From Verrucomicrobiota bacterium (GTDB lineage Bacteria > Verrucomicrobiota > Verrucomicrobiia > Chthoniobacterales > SZAS-18): a stretch of DNA of 38,122 bases. The notes under the pieces were generated by a model that worked only from the letters and a program-made list of their open reading frames with translations, was not told the origin of the DNA and made no database searches. The first letter of the stretch is position 1. Each line of letters begins with the position of its first letter. The stretch lies in assembly GCA_019241085.1 (NCBI GenBank), contig JAFAXH010000054.1, positions 1 through 38,122 on the forward strand, in the 5' to 3' direction. Of the stretch, positions 17,144 through 24,652 are shown piece after piece. Position numbers and translations under genes: made by a program.

Positions 17144-18517
17144 ATGAACTCATCAGTTGCTTCCCCTCCATCTACCTCCGTCTCCGACCACCTCTCGCCG
17201 CAGCTTCTTTCCAAGGTGACTTGGCGCTTGGTGCCTTACCTTATCCTGCTCTACTTCGTTTCCTACCTCGACCGCGTGAACGTTAGCTTTGCGTCGCTGA
17301 CGATGAACAAGGACCTCGGCATCGATCCCGCCACTTATGGTCAGGCGGCAGGGCTGTTCTTTATTGGTTACTTCTTCGCGGAAGTGCCGAGCAACCTCGC
17401 GCTGGAAAAGTTCGGCGCGCGCAAATGGATCGCCCGCATCATGTTCACCTGGGGCGCGCTCTCGATGGCGATGGCCTTTGTCAAAGGGCCGTGGTCTTAC
17501 TTCATCATCCGCTTCTGTCTCGGCCTGGCGGAAGCCGGCTTTTTCCCCGGCGTCGTGCTCTACCTCACCTACTGGTTTCCGGCGCGGGAACGGGCCAAGG
17601 TGATGGCGCTCTTCTATCTCGGCATCCCGCTGGCAAACGTCTTCGGCGCGCCGCTTTCCGGCTGGATTCTCGATGCGACCAACGGCGCCGGCGGCATCAA
17701 AGGCTGGCAATGGCTGTTCCTTCTGGAAGGCGTGCCCGCGATCATCCTGACGTTCACCACGCTCTTCTTCCTCACCGACCAGCCAGCGCAGGCGAGCTGG
17801 CTCACCGACGCCGAGCGCGCCGAGCATGTTGCCGTCATGGACGCGGATCGCGCCACCCGCGCGAAGCACGGTCACATGAGCCTCGGCGCCGCCTTGGCCA
17901 ACCCGCGCGTGCTCGTGCTCGCGCTGGTCTATTTCCTCATCATCCTTGGCCTTTACGGACTCGGCTTCTGGATGCCGCAGATCATCAAGCGGATGGGCTT
18001 TAATAATACGCAGACGGGCTTCCTGGTCATGGTTCCCTACGGCCTCGCCGCAATCTCCCAAGTGTTCTGGTGCCGGAACTCGGACCGCACCGGCGAGCGC
18101 CGGTGGCACTTCGCCGCTTCGTGCGGGCTAATGGGTCTCGGCTACGCGATGACCTGGCTGGCGCCCTCGCCGACCATTGCCTTTGTCGGTTTGATCTTCG
18201 GCGCCGTGGGCATCATGTGCACCATGCCGGTATTTTGGACCATGCCGGCAGCATTCTTGAGCGGCACCGCGGCGGCCGGCGGCATCGCGTTGATCAACTC
18301 CATCGGCAACCTCTCCGGCTACTTCGGCCCGGCTATCATGGGCTGGGTGGCCAACGTCACGGGCAACCCTTCCTCCGGCCTGTTGGTGCTGACTTCCGGA
18401 GCAGTCATCGCCGCGATCATCGTGCTGTTGATGCGCCGTGAAACCGTCACGCAAGAACCCGCCGCGGCCGTGCCAGGCTCGGTGGCTACGAATCCGATCA
18501 CAGTAACCCGAGTTTGA
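17144..18517 (+). CDS. MFS transporter, anion:cation symporter family (sugar-acid uptake)
   Basis: This 457-residue membrane protein has about 12 hydrophobic segments. The first loop reads FVSYLDRVNVSFASLTMNKD, the ACS-family signature shared by galactonate, glucarate and tartrate transporters. GLAEAGFFPGVVLYLTYWFP and RAKVMALFYLGIPLANVFGA are further family motifs. It should import the sugar acid with protons across the inner membrane. The substrate is inferred from the flanking otnK and denD genes as L-threonate and/or D-erythronate. It is 34 bases after otnK. A terminator-like hairpin follows before denD. Confidence 0.9.
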   Translation: MNSSVASPPSTSVSDHLSPQLLSKVTWRLVPYLILLYFVSYLDRVNVSFASLTMNKDLGIDPATYGQAAGLFFIGYFFAEVPSNLALEKFGARKWIARIMFTWGALSMAMAFVKGPWSYFIIRFCLGLAEAGFFPGVVLYLTYWFPARERAKVMALFYLGIPLANVFGAPLSGWILDATNGAGGIKGWQWLFLLEGVPAIILTFTTLFFLTDQPAQASWLTDAERAEHVAVMDADRATRAKHGHMSLGAALANPRVLVLALVYFLIILGLYGLGFWMPQIIKRMGFNNTQTGFLVMVPYGLAAISQVFWCRNSDRTGERRWHFAASCGLMGLGYAMTWLAPSPTIAFVGLIFGAVGIMCTMPVFWTMPAAFLSGTAAAGGIALINSIGNLSGYFGPAIMGWVANVTGNPSSGLLVLTSGAVIAAIIVLLMRRETVTQEPAAAVPGSVATNPITVTRV

Positions 18518-18533
18518 CGCCGTCGAGCTGCGC

Positions 18534-18584
18534 GCCAGCCGACGGGAAATTCACAAAACGTCGGCTGGCCGGCTCGGCTTTTTT
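18534..18584 (+). terminator. Intra-operon hairpin with T-run
   Basis: A perfect 11-base stem (GCCAGCCGACG at 18534-18544 with CGTCGGCTGGC at 18559-18569) encloses a 14-base loop. It is followed, after about nine bases, by a T-rich tract at 18579-18584. It lies in the widest gap of the operon (94 bases), so it may reduce transcription into denD and otnC or protect the upstream mRNA 3' end. The distance to the T-run makes it a suboptimal intrinsic terminator. Confidence 0.5.
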
Positions 18585-18611
18585 CCAAAGTCCAAAGCTG
18601 GGATTTAATCC

Positions 18612-19598
18612 ATGAAAATTGTCATCACCGGCGGCGGCGGCTTTCTCGGCCAGCGCGTCGCCAAGGAGTTGTTGCGGCGTGGCCAGGTCGCTGGGGTGAA
18701 CGGCAGCACGCCGCAGCCTGTTAACGAACTCGTTCTCGTGGACATCGCCCAGCCGCCGCATGCTCTCGCCGATCCGCGGGTGCGCTACGCCATCGGCGAT
18801 GCGTCCGACCCGCGGCTGATCGCGGAAGCGTTTGGCGACGATACTGACGGCGTGTTTCACCTCGCCGCCGTGGTTTCCAGCGCGGCGGAAGCGGACTTCG
18901 ACCTCGGCTTGCGCGTGAACGTCGATGGCACCCGCGCGTTGCTCGAAGCCTGCCGCCGGCTCGGACGCCGGCCGCGGTTTGTTTTCACCAGTTCCGTCGC
19001 CGTCTTCGGCCAGCCGTTGCCGGAGATCGTCACCGACGCCACCACGCCGCAGCCGCAAAATTCCTACGGCATCCAGAAGCTCATCGGCGAACTGCTCGTC
19101 GGCGATTATACCCGCAAAGGTTTCCTCGACGGCCGCGCCGTGCGCCTGCCGACCGTGAGCATCCGGCCGGGCAAGCCGAACGCCGCGGCGTCGAGCTTCG
19201 CCAGCGGCATTTTGCGCGAGCCGCTCAACGGCGTTGAAGCCGTCTGCCCCGTCGAGTCGGAGACCGAGCTATGGCTCATCTCGCCGCGGCTGGCGGTGGA
19301 AAATTTGCTCCACGCCTTCGAGGTGCCGAGCGAGAAAATCGGCCCCGTGCGTTCGCTCAGTTTGCCGGGCATCACGGCGAGTGTGAGAGAAATGGTCGCC
19401 GCGCTGGAACGCGCCGCCGGCGCAAAAACCGCGACGCGCATCCGCTGGCAGCCGGACCCGAAAATCAAAGCCATCGTGCAAACCTGGCCGGCGCGTTTCG
19501 ACACCGCGCGCGCCGACGCGCTCGGCTTCCCGCGCGATGAGGGCGGCTTCGACCGGATCATCGCCGACTACCTGCGCGAAGAAGGCGTGACGATTTAA
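18612..19598 (+). CDS. denD: D-erythronate dehydrogenase (extended SDR)
   Basis: This 328-residue extended short-chain dehydrogenase has NAD motif TGGGGFLGQ (7-14). The catalytic residues are Ser127/128 in FVFTSSVAVFG and Tyr152..Lys156 in SYGIQK. It matches DenD of the D-erythronate pathway in details such as RLPTVSIRPGKPNAAASSFA, LREPLNG and CPV...ELWLISPR. DenD oxidises D-erythronate to 2-oxo-D-tetronate, which OtnI, OtnK and OtnC carry to dihydroxyacetone phosphate. It is 36 bases ahead of otnC. The hairpin at 18534 may set its expression. Confidence 0.93.
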   Translation: MKIVITGGGGFLGQRVAKELLRRGQVAGVNGSTPQPVNELVLVDIAQPPHALADPRVRYAIGDASDPRLIAEAFGDDTDGVFHLAAVVSSAAEADFDLGLRVNVDGTRALLEACRRLGRRPRFVFTSSVAVFGQPLPEIVTDATTPQPQNSYGIQKLIGELLVGDYTRKGFLDGRAVRLPTVSIRPGKPNAAASSFASGILREPLNGVEAVCPVESETELWLISPRLAVENLLHAFEVPSEKIGPVRSLSLPGITASVREMVAALERAAGAKTATRIRWQPDPKIKAIVQTWPARFDTARADALGFPRDEGGFDRIIADYLREEGVTI

Positions 19599-19634
19599 TT
19601 TTTTCAAAAAATCCGCTCGCCGCGATCCCACGTC

Positions 19635-20273
19635 ATGACGCCGACCGAAACGCAACAACGCGAAGCCATCTGCCGCTTGGGCGCGAGCCTTTTCGCACGC
19701 GGACTGACGCCCGGCTCGTCCGGCAACATCAGCGTGCGCGTGGAGGACGGCTGGCTGATGACGCCGACGAATGTCTCGCTCGGCGACTTCGATCCCGCGC
19801 GCCTTTCCAAGCTCGACGACCGCGGCAACCTCCTCTCCGGCGACGCGCCGACGAAGGAAAATTTTCTCCATCTTGCCGTCTATGACGTGCGGCCCTACGC
19901 GGGCGCCATCGTGCATTTGCACTCCACCCATGCGGTCGCCGTCTCCTGCCTGGCGGACGTGAACCCCGCCGACGTGCTGCCACCCATCACCGCGTATTAC
20001 GTGATGAAAATCGGCCGCCTGCCGCTAGTGCCTTACTTCCGGCCCGGCGACAAAAAACTCGCGGCAGCCGTGCGCGCCCTCGCCGGCAAACATCACGCTG
20101 TCCTGCTGGCCAATCACGGTCCAGTCGTCGCCGGCTCCTCGCTATCCGCCGCCGCTGGCGCGGTCGAGGAACTGGAGGAAACGGCGAAACTTCATCTGCT
20201 CCTGCGCGGCCACGCCATCCGCCCGCTCACGACCGCGCAAGTGGAGGAACTCCACGTCGCATTTCCTTCGTAG
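19635..20273 (+). CDS. otnC: 3-oxo-tetronate 4-phosphate decarboxylase (class II aldolase family)
   Basis: This 212-residue class II aldolase/adducin-fold enzyme has phosphate loop GLTPGSSGNISVR, LMTPTNVSLGD and catalytic-region Glu75 in PTKENFLH. The metal ligands are His94 and His96 in IVHLHSTHA, with the third His in LLANHGPVV. OtnC decarboxylates 3-oxo-tetronate 4-phosphate to dihydroxyacetone phosphate, completing the pathway encoded by the five genes upstream. It is the last gene of the operon. Its TAG stop lies in one arm of an inverted repeat shared with the convergent lipoprotein gene. Confidence 0.93.
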   Translation: MTPTETQQREAICRLGASLFARGLTPGSSGNISVRVEDGWLMTPTNVSLGDFDPARLSKLDDRGNLLSGDAPTKENFLHLAVYDVRPYAGAIVHLHSTHAVAVSCLADVNPADVLPPITAYYVMKIGRLPLVPYFRPGDKKLAAAVRALAGKHHAVLLANHGPVVAGSSLSAAAGAVEELEETAKLHLLLRGHAIRPLTTAQVEELHVAFPS

Positions 20274-20310
20274 CGCAGCAGAGCTGGCGATGTCCGGCCG
20301 GCCTGCGCTA
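20271..20310. terminator. Inverted repeat spanning two convergent stop codons
   Basis: TAGCGCAG (20271-20278) pairs perfectly with CTGCGCTA (20303-20310); the spacer contains the palindrome CCGGCCGG. The TAG stops of otnC (+) and of the lipoprotein gene (-) are the first three bases of each arm. The symmetry suggests a shared bidirectional transcript end, but no T-run follows. Confidence 0.45.
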
Positions 20311-20499
20311 CTTGTGCTCCGTGGTGGTCGTCTCCGTCGTGGTTGACTTGGCGCCTCCTGGCGGATTGACGACGGTGGTGTTGTTGGTCTCCGTCTTCTT
20401 TTCCGTGGTGGGCTGCCCCGGCGGAGTTACGATCTTCTGCTCGCAACCTGCGACGAGAAGCAGCGAGCCAAGAGCCAAAAGGTGAATACGAATTTTCAT
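20308..20499 (-). CDS. Small Thr-rich lipoprotein
   Basis: This is a 63-residue protein starting at ATG 20499: MKIRIHLLALGSLLLVAGCE. It has a clean lipobox LVAGC (Cys19) followed by a Thr/Lys/Pro-rich disordered tail ending TTETTTTEHK. It should be anchored in a membrane by acylated Cys19. There is no recognised family; many bacteria encode such short lipoproteins. An upstream in-frame start at 20550 would spoil the signal peptide. It converges with otnC. Confidence 0.7.
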   Translation of the reverse strand: MKIRIHLLALGSLLLVAGCEQKIVTPPGQPTTEKKTETNNTTVVNPPGGAKSTTTETTTTEHK

Positions 20500-20651
20500 G
20501 GTGTTACAAGAGTTTTCCGCAGTCCTATGATCCAACGCGGACACCAGCATCTTCGTGTCTTGGGAGCCTTCCGACCGTATGAAAAATCGCGCTCTGTAGG
20601 AACGAAACGTTCGTCAGCGTATGGCGCGGAATAGGCCGGTCTCCACCAAAA

Positions 20652-21446
20652 TCAAAGCCCGGCGGGCAACTGGACCGCCGCTTGATATTCGATGCAGCCG
20701 ATGCCGAGTCCATCCTGCTCGCGATCCTGGATAAACTCGTGGCTTGGATAGAGCGGCTTGATCTTGCTCCAGAACGCCGGCACCTCGCCCGCCCACCGGC
20801 CAGTCTCGCGTCCGAAGCGCGTCTTGTAGTCCGGCACAATGTCGTGGAAGGCGATGATGCCTCCTTCGCGCACGAATTCTTTGTAGAAAACGAAATCCTT
20901 CTTCACGCCATCGTAGGTATGATCTCCGTCGATGAAGAGAAGGTCCAGTTTCCTTCCCGCCAGCAGACCGCGCACCTTGTCGATGGTCGCTGGCGCGTAG
21001 GAAGAAGCGTTCAGATAGTGCAACTCCTGTCCCGGCCGCGAAAAGAATTTCAGGCAATGCGTGTTCTTGACGAACAAGTCGATGCCGAGCATGAACCTCA
21101 CCGAAGGAATGGCTTGGCTCAGCAAGAAGTTGGTCCCGCCATCGGCCGTGCCGATTTCGCACACGTTCACCGGCGAGTGCGATCCAGCAAAATTCAAAAA
21201 ACGAACGATCTCATCCTCAATCTGGTGAGGCGCCACGCCCGTCATGTTGGAGATAAACGCAAAGAAATCCGCGGTGCTCTGGCTCTGCTGGTAGGTGCGC
21301 AGGCTCGCCTGCCGCTCGGCGGACTTCGAGTAGAACGCAAGCCGGCGCCCCCAGTCATCCATCCGTTCGTGAACGGGGAAAAACGCCGGGATTCGTCCGA
21401 GGCGCTGCCAGATTCTCGCAGGAAGCCGTGAAATAGAAGAAGCCAT
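20652..21446 (-). CDS. Class I SAM-dependent methyltransferase, CmcI/Methyltransf_24-like
   Basis: This 264-residue protein has a methyltransferase fold. It shows VNVCEIGTADGGTNFLLSQA (SAM-binding loop), FMLGIDLF, the hallmark LDLLFIDGDHTYDGVKKDF and GGIIAFHDIVPDY. This D.DH/HD arrangement is seen in Methyltransf_24 and cephalosporin-hydroxylase-like (CmcI) O-methyltransferases, which often modify sugars of surface glycans or natural products. No glycosylation cluster surrounds it, so the substrate is unknown. There is no signal peptide. It is transcribed away from the tetronate operon. Confidence 0.82.
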   Translation of the reverse strand: MASSISRLPARIWQRLGRIPAFFPVHERMDDWGRRLAFYSKSAERQASLRTYQQSQSTADFFAFISNMTGVAPHQIEDEIVRFLNFAGSHSPVNVCEIGTADGGTNFLLSQAIPSVRFMLGIDLFVKNTHCLKFFSRPGQELHYLNASSYAPATIDKVRGLLAGRKLDLLFIDGDHTYDGVKKDFVFYKEFVREGGIIAFHDIVPDYKTRFGRETGRWAGEVPAFWSKIKPLYPSHEFIQDREQDGLGIGCIEYQAAVQLPAGL

Positions 21447-21567
21447 GGGATCGTCTGCTGGAGCGTTCCGTTACCTAGACCCATTATCCGCGTGCGCAGC
21501 GGACAGTCCATTCCGACATCGCACTCCGGGATGCGGAACGAACACACAGCCTGGGCTGCCGGAAACC

Positions 21568-21939
21568 TCAGTGCAAATAGAGCAGGGCGACGGGAACAAT
21601 GACCCCCAGTGCCATCAAGCCCCAGATGATTGCACGGTTTGTCCGATGAAACCGGAAAGCCATGTAAATGCCCAGAAGACTGGTCACGATCAGTCCCAGC
21701 GCCATCAACACGATGAACCAGCGCAGCGGCGTGGAGGGATGCACGCCGGCGGCACGCACGGTGCGCTGATCTTTGTGAATCTCCGCCAGCGTGGCGATCC
21801 AGGCTGGCGCCCGGTAGCTGCCATCCTTCGTGCTCTCGTGGAGCGTGAAGGTCTGCAACGCTCCGGAAAAGGCGAAGAAGATGACCAGCGGGGCGAAGAG
21901 CACGCCCAGATAAAGGTGAAGCTGGCGAATCCGCTGCAC
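21568..21939 (-). CDS. PepSY-associated membrane protein
   Basis: This 123-residue protein begins with a GTG at 21939. The N-terminal helix RQLHLYLGVLFAPLVIFFAF followed by SGALQTFTLHE is the classic start of PepSY-TM proteins. Two more membrane segments follow (LRWFIVLMALGLIVTSLLGI and AIIWGLMALGVIVPVALLYL). Full PepSY-TM proteins are about three times longer and often accompany siderophore receptors; this is a short three-helix version. No iron-uptake gene is visible nearby. A purine-rich GGAGAG lies a little far upstream of the GTG, so the start is moderately certain. Confidence 0.75.
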   Translation of the reverse strand: MQRIRQLHLYLGVLFAPLVIFFAFSGALQTFTLHESTKDGSYRAPAWIATLAEIHKDQRTVRAAGVHPSTPLRWFIVLMALGLIVTSLLGIYMAFRFHRTNRAIIWGLMALGVIVPVALLYLH

Positions 21940-21976
21940 CGTATCTGGGCTTAAGCTCTCCTTTTACCTTTTTATC

Positions 21977-22369
21977 TTATCCCTGCTTTTTCTTCTCGGC
22001 CCAACGCTGCTTGGCGGCTTCCGCCAGTTTGGCGCGGGTTTCCGGACTCATCGTCCGCTTCTTCTTCGGCTTGGCGGCGCCTTTGGACTTCGCGGCGGCA
22101 GGTGCGGCGTCATTGCCGGCTTGTTCTCTTTTGATCCTGGCCCAGCGCGCGCGGGCTGCCGCACCGATCCTGGCGCGAGCTGCCGCGGACATGGTGTGCC
22201 TGCCGCGGCCGCTGCCGGTGGCGCTGGTGTTGCTGGTGCTCTTGGCTGGCTTGTGGCTGCTGCCGCCGAGGATCGCGTTTAGCTCGTTTTGGAGCTTCTC
22301 GATTTCCCGGGAGATGACAACGGCGCGCTGAAGTTGATCAAGAGATGGGGCTGTTAAGGTAGTGGCCAT
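21977..22369 (-). CDS. Small basic protein with two Arg/Lys-Trp repeat motifs
   Basis: This 130-residue protein starts at ATG 22369 (an upstream in-frame start at 22405 is less likely). The N-terminal ~45 residues form a coiled-coil-like helix (LQRAVVISREIEKLQNELNA). Two related basic motifs follow in a Ser/Ala/Lys-rich background: HTMSAAARARIGAAARARWA and RTMSPETRAKLAEAAKQRWA, each ending in K-rich sequence. The motif TMS...RAK...AA..RWA..K resembles NUMOD3-like or histone-like DNA-binding units, so nucleic-acid binding is plausible but unproven. A paralogue truncated by an insertion sequence lies at 30070-30369. The roughly 170 bases upstream hold nothing recognisable. Confidence 0.78.
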   Translation of the reverse strand: MATTLTAPSLDQLQRAVVISREIEKLQNELNAILGGSSHKPAKSTSNTSATGSGRGRHTMSAAARARIGAAARARWARIKREQAGNDAAPAAAKSKGAAKPKKKRTMSPETRAKLAEAAKQRWAEKKKQG

Positions 22370-22579
22370 AAAGTGGATGAATAGATGTTCTGAGCTAATA
22401 GTCAACTAGATAGTCTATTTCTATTTTCAATAATCTTTATCGAGGAGCGCAAGTAATCAGCGCCTTGTCGGAGAGTTGTCAGCAGCCACAGAAAGAACCT
22501 GCGCGGCCGCGCACCGATGGCTGGCAGATAGTTTTGTCCTGGCTCCTGCGAGGTGGATACGCACGCGCTGAAAGCGAGT

Positions 22580-23779
22580 TCAGACTTTCAGATAGATTTT
22601 TCTGCGGTGCATCCAATAGGCCAGACCTACCACCATGCTAAGTGTCAGCAAGGCCGCCACGAGACTGCCGGCTCCATCGATGAGGTGTTCATCGAAAAAG
22701 TCGTCCACATCTCCGCCCACCAGGCGTTCGGCGATGCGGTGAAAATGGACCACGTTGGTCACTAGATAGATGAAGATGGAGTTCAGCCCCAGCCAGACAA
22801 AAGGCTGCGCCCAACGCTGCCGGCCGCGCACGTCGATCAACCAGGCGAACAGCGCGAGCAACAGGCAACTGTAACCGCCGGATACCAGCACGAAGGAAGA
22901 AGTCCACAGTTCTTTGATGATGGGAAACCTCAGGTGCCAAAGAAATCCCAGCCCGACCAATGCCGCGCCGGCGAAGGCGAGGTCGCGCAGGCGTTCCCGC
23001 AGGTCAAAGGCGGGATTACTCAGGAAGAGACCGACGAGCACCCCCAGCAAACAAGTCGCCACCGAGGGCACGGTGGACAAGATGCCTTCCGGGTCGTGGT
23101 CAGGTTGGAAGAGGCTGCCCGGCAGATAGTGCAGGTCCAGCCAGTCCACGAGATTGGTGCCTTGATCCAAGGTCGGCGGTCCGTAGCCGGGCACGGGCGC
23201 CAAGGCGAGCAGCGCCCAGTAGCCGAGCAGGATGACCGTCACCGCTACCGCAATTCCCCGCGCGCGCAGCAACAGGAAAAGTCCGCTCGCGGCGGCATAG
23301 CACAACGCGATGCGCTGGAGCACGCCGGCGTAGCGAATGTCTTCGAGCGGCTTGCGCATGCCGCCGTTGTAAAAGACGCCGAAGGCGAAAAGAATCGCCG
23401 CGCGCACGAGGATGTGCCGGATCGTCTTGGCCCGTCCGTGCCGCGCGAGGTGCCGGGGCAGCGAGAGCGCGATCGAGATGCCGACGATGAACAGGAAGAG
23501 CGGAAAGATCAGGTCGTAAAACGAAAAGCCTTCCCAGCTTTTATGCCGCAACTGCCGGGCGAGGTTCCGCAGGAAGCCTTTGTCGTGGATATTCTCCAGC
23601 GCCTCGACCAACTCATCCGCGCCCACGATCCAGAACATCGTGAACCCGCGCAACGCGTCGATGCTCATCAACCGGCCGCGCCATCCCGGTTCCACCGCCA
23701 TGCCGGGTGCGGCTGGCGTTTCCACAGCTGCCCGCGTCGTCGTTGTCGCCGTCGTCGGAGTTGGAGGATTTGCGATCAT
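22580..23779 (-). CDS. DUF5009 / heparan-alpha-glucosaminide acetyltransferase-like membrane protein
   Basis: This 399-residue polytopic protein has a Thr/Pro-rich N-terminal 35 residues. It then begins the family core RLMSIDALRGFTMFWIVGAD. Conserved segments include FSFYDLIFPLFLFIVGISIA, GVLQRIALCYAAA, DPEGILSTVPSVATCLLG and FVWLGLNSIFIYL. About ten membrane helices are expected. Human HGSNAT relatives pass an acetyl group across the membrane to glucosamine; bacterial members (NagX, DUF5009) are tied to amino-sugar or glycan use, but most are uncharacterised. A polysaccharide deacetylase is encoded just upstream on the same strand (gap 48 bases), consistent with coupled acetyl exchange on a glycan; that link is inference. 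Confidence 0.87.
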   Translation of the reverse strand: MIANPPTPTTATTTTRAAVETPAAPGMAVEPGWRGRLMSIDALRGFTMFWIVGADELVEALENIHDKGFLRNLARQLRHKSWEGFSFYDLIFPLFLFIVGISIALSLPRHLARHGRAKTIRHILVRAAILFAFGVFYNGGMRKPLEDIRYAGVLQRIALCYAAASGLFLLLRARGIAVAVTVILLGYWALLALAPVPGYGPPTLDQGTNLVDWLDLHYLPGSLFQPDHDPEGILSTVPSVATCLLGVLVGLFLSNPAFDLRERLRDLAFAGAALVGLGFLWHLRFPIIKELWTSSFVLVSGGYSCLLLALFAWLIDVRGRQRWAQPFVWLGLNSIFIYLVTNVVHFHRIAERLVGGDVDDFFDEHLIDGAGSLVAALLTLSMVVGLAYWMHRRKIYLKV

Positions 23780-23827
23780 CGTCCTACTTCAAACCCGGCG
23801 CCGTCGCGAGTGGCCTGCTTTCTTCCG

Positions 23828-24595
23828 TCAGGGAACCACTCGCTGCGGCGGCGGTTGCGCCGCGGCGGCGGTGGCGGGTGGTTGCGGCGGCGACTCCAGG
23901 GCCAGCAACTCTGATACGGTTACAAAGCGCAGTCCGCGCTTTTGCAAACCTTCAATCAGCGCGGGCATCGCATCCACCGTCGAGGCGTGGATGTCGTGCA
24001 GCAGCACGATGGAGCCTGGTTCCGCGTGGGTGAACACGCGGCGCAGCAGGATCGGGCGCAGCGGCTCCATCCAGTCGTCCGGATCGACCGACCAGAGCAC
24101 GACGCGGTAATGAAAATCCCTGCCAATGTTCTCCTCCTGCTCCGGCGTGATGTCGCCGTAGGGTGGTCGCACGATGCGCGGCGGCGCGCCGATCGTGCGC
24201 ACGATGACATCGTTCGTTTGTTGAAGCTGCGCCCGCCACGCTTCTTCCGGCAGCTTCGCCAGGTTCGGATGACTCCAGGTGTGATTCCCGATTTCATGCC
24301 CTTCGGCGGCAATGCGCCGGAGCACGTCGGGGTTCTGCTCGACGTTCATGCCGATGACGAAAAACGTGGCCTTCACGCCGTGCGCCTTGAGCACGTCGAG
24401 CAGGCGCGGCGTGAACGTCGCGTGCGGCCCGTCATCAAACGTCAACGCCACCACCCGCTCGCGCGTTGTCACGGAGGAAACCTCCACGGAAGGCGAAGGC
24501 GCCGTTTCCTGCGCCAGCGTGTTGCCAATGAAAAACGGCGACAATCCCGCGAGCAGCGCGCCTGCCGCGCAAAAGCGAAGGAAACCGAGGTTCAT
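23828..24595 (-). CDS. Polysaccharide deacetylase (NodB homology, CE4), exported
   Basis: This 255-residue protein starts at ATG 24595 with a signal peptide (MNLGFLRFCAAGALLAGLSP). The five NodB motifs are all present: TFDDGPH with catalytic/metal Asp pair, HEIGNHTWSHPNL with the two metal His, RPPYGD, SVDPDDW and IVLLHDIHAST with the catalytic His. It should remove N- or O-acetyl groups from GlcNAc-type glycan in the periplasm or outside. The C-terminus is a Pro/Ala/Gln-rich tail of about 20 residues. An in-frame start 15 codons upstream would bury the signal peptide. It probably shares a transcript with the acyltransferase gene 48 bases downstream. Confidence 0.93.
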   Translation of the reverse strand: MNLGFLRFCAAGALLAGLSPFFIGNTLAQETAPSPSVEVSSVTTRERVVALTFDDGPHATFTPRLLDVLKAHGVKATFFVIGMNVEQNPDVLRRIAAEGHEIGNHTWSHPNLAKLPEEAWRAQLQQTNDVIVRTIGAPPRIVRPPYGDITPEQEENIGRDFHYRVVLWSVDPDDWMEPLRPILLRRVFTHAEPGSIVLLHDIHASTVDAMPALIEGLQKRGLRFVTVSELLALESPPQPPATAAAAQPPPQRVVP

Positions 24596-24652
24596 GCGAG
24601 CGAGAAGATCGTCGGAGCGCAGGAATGGAGTATCAACCAAGACCGCCGCGCT

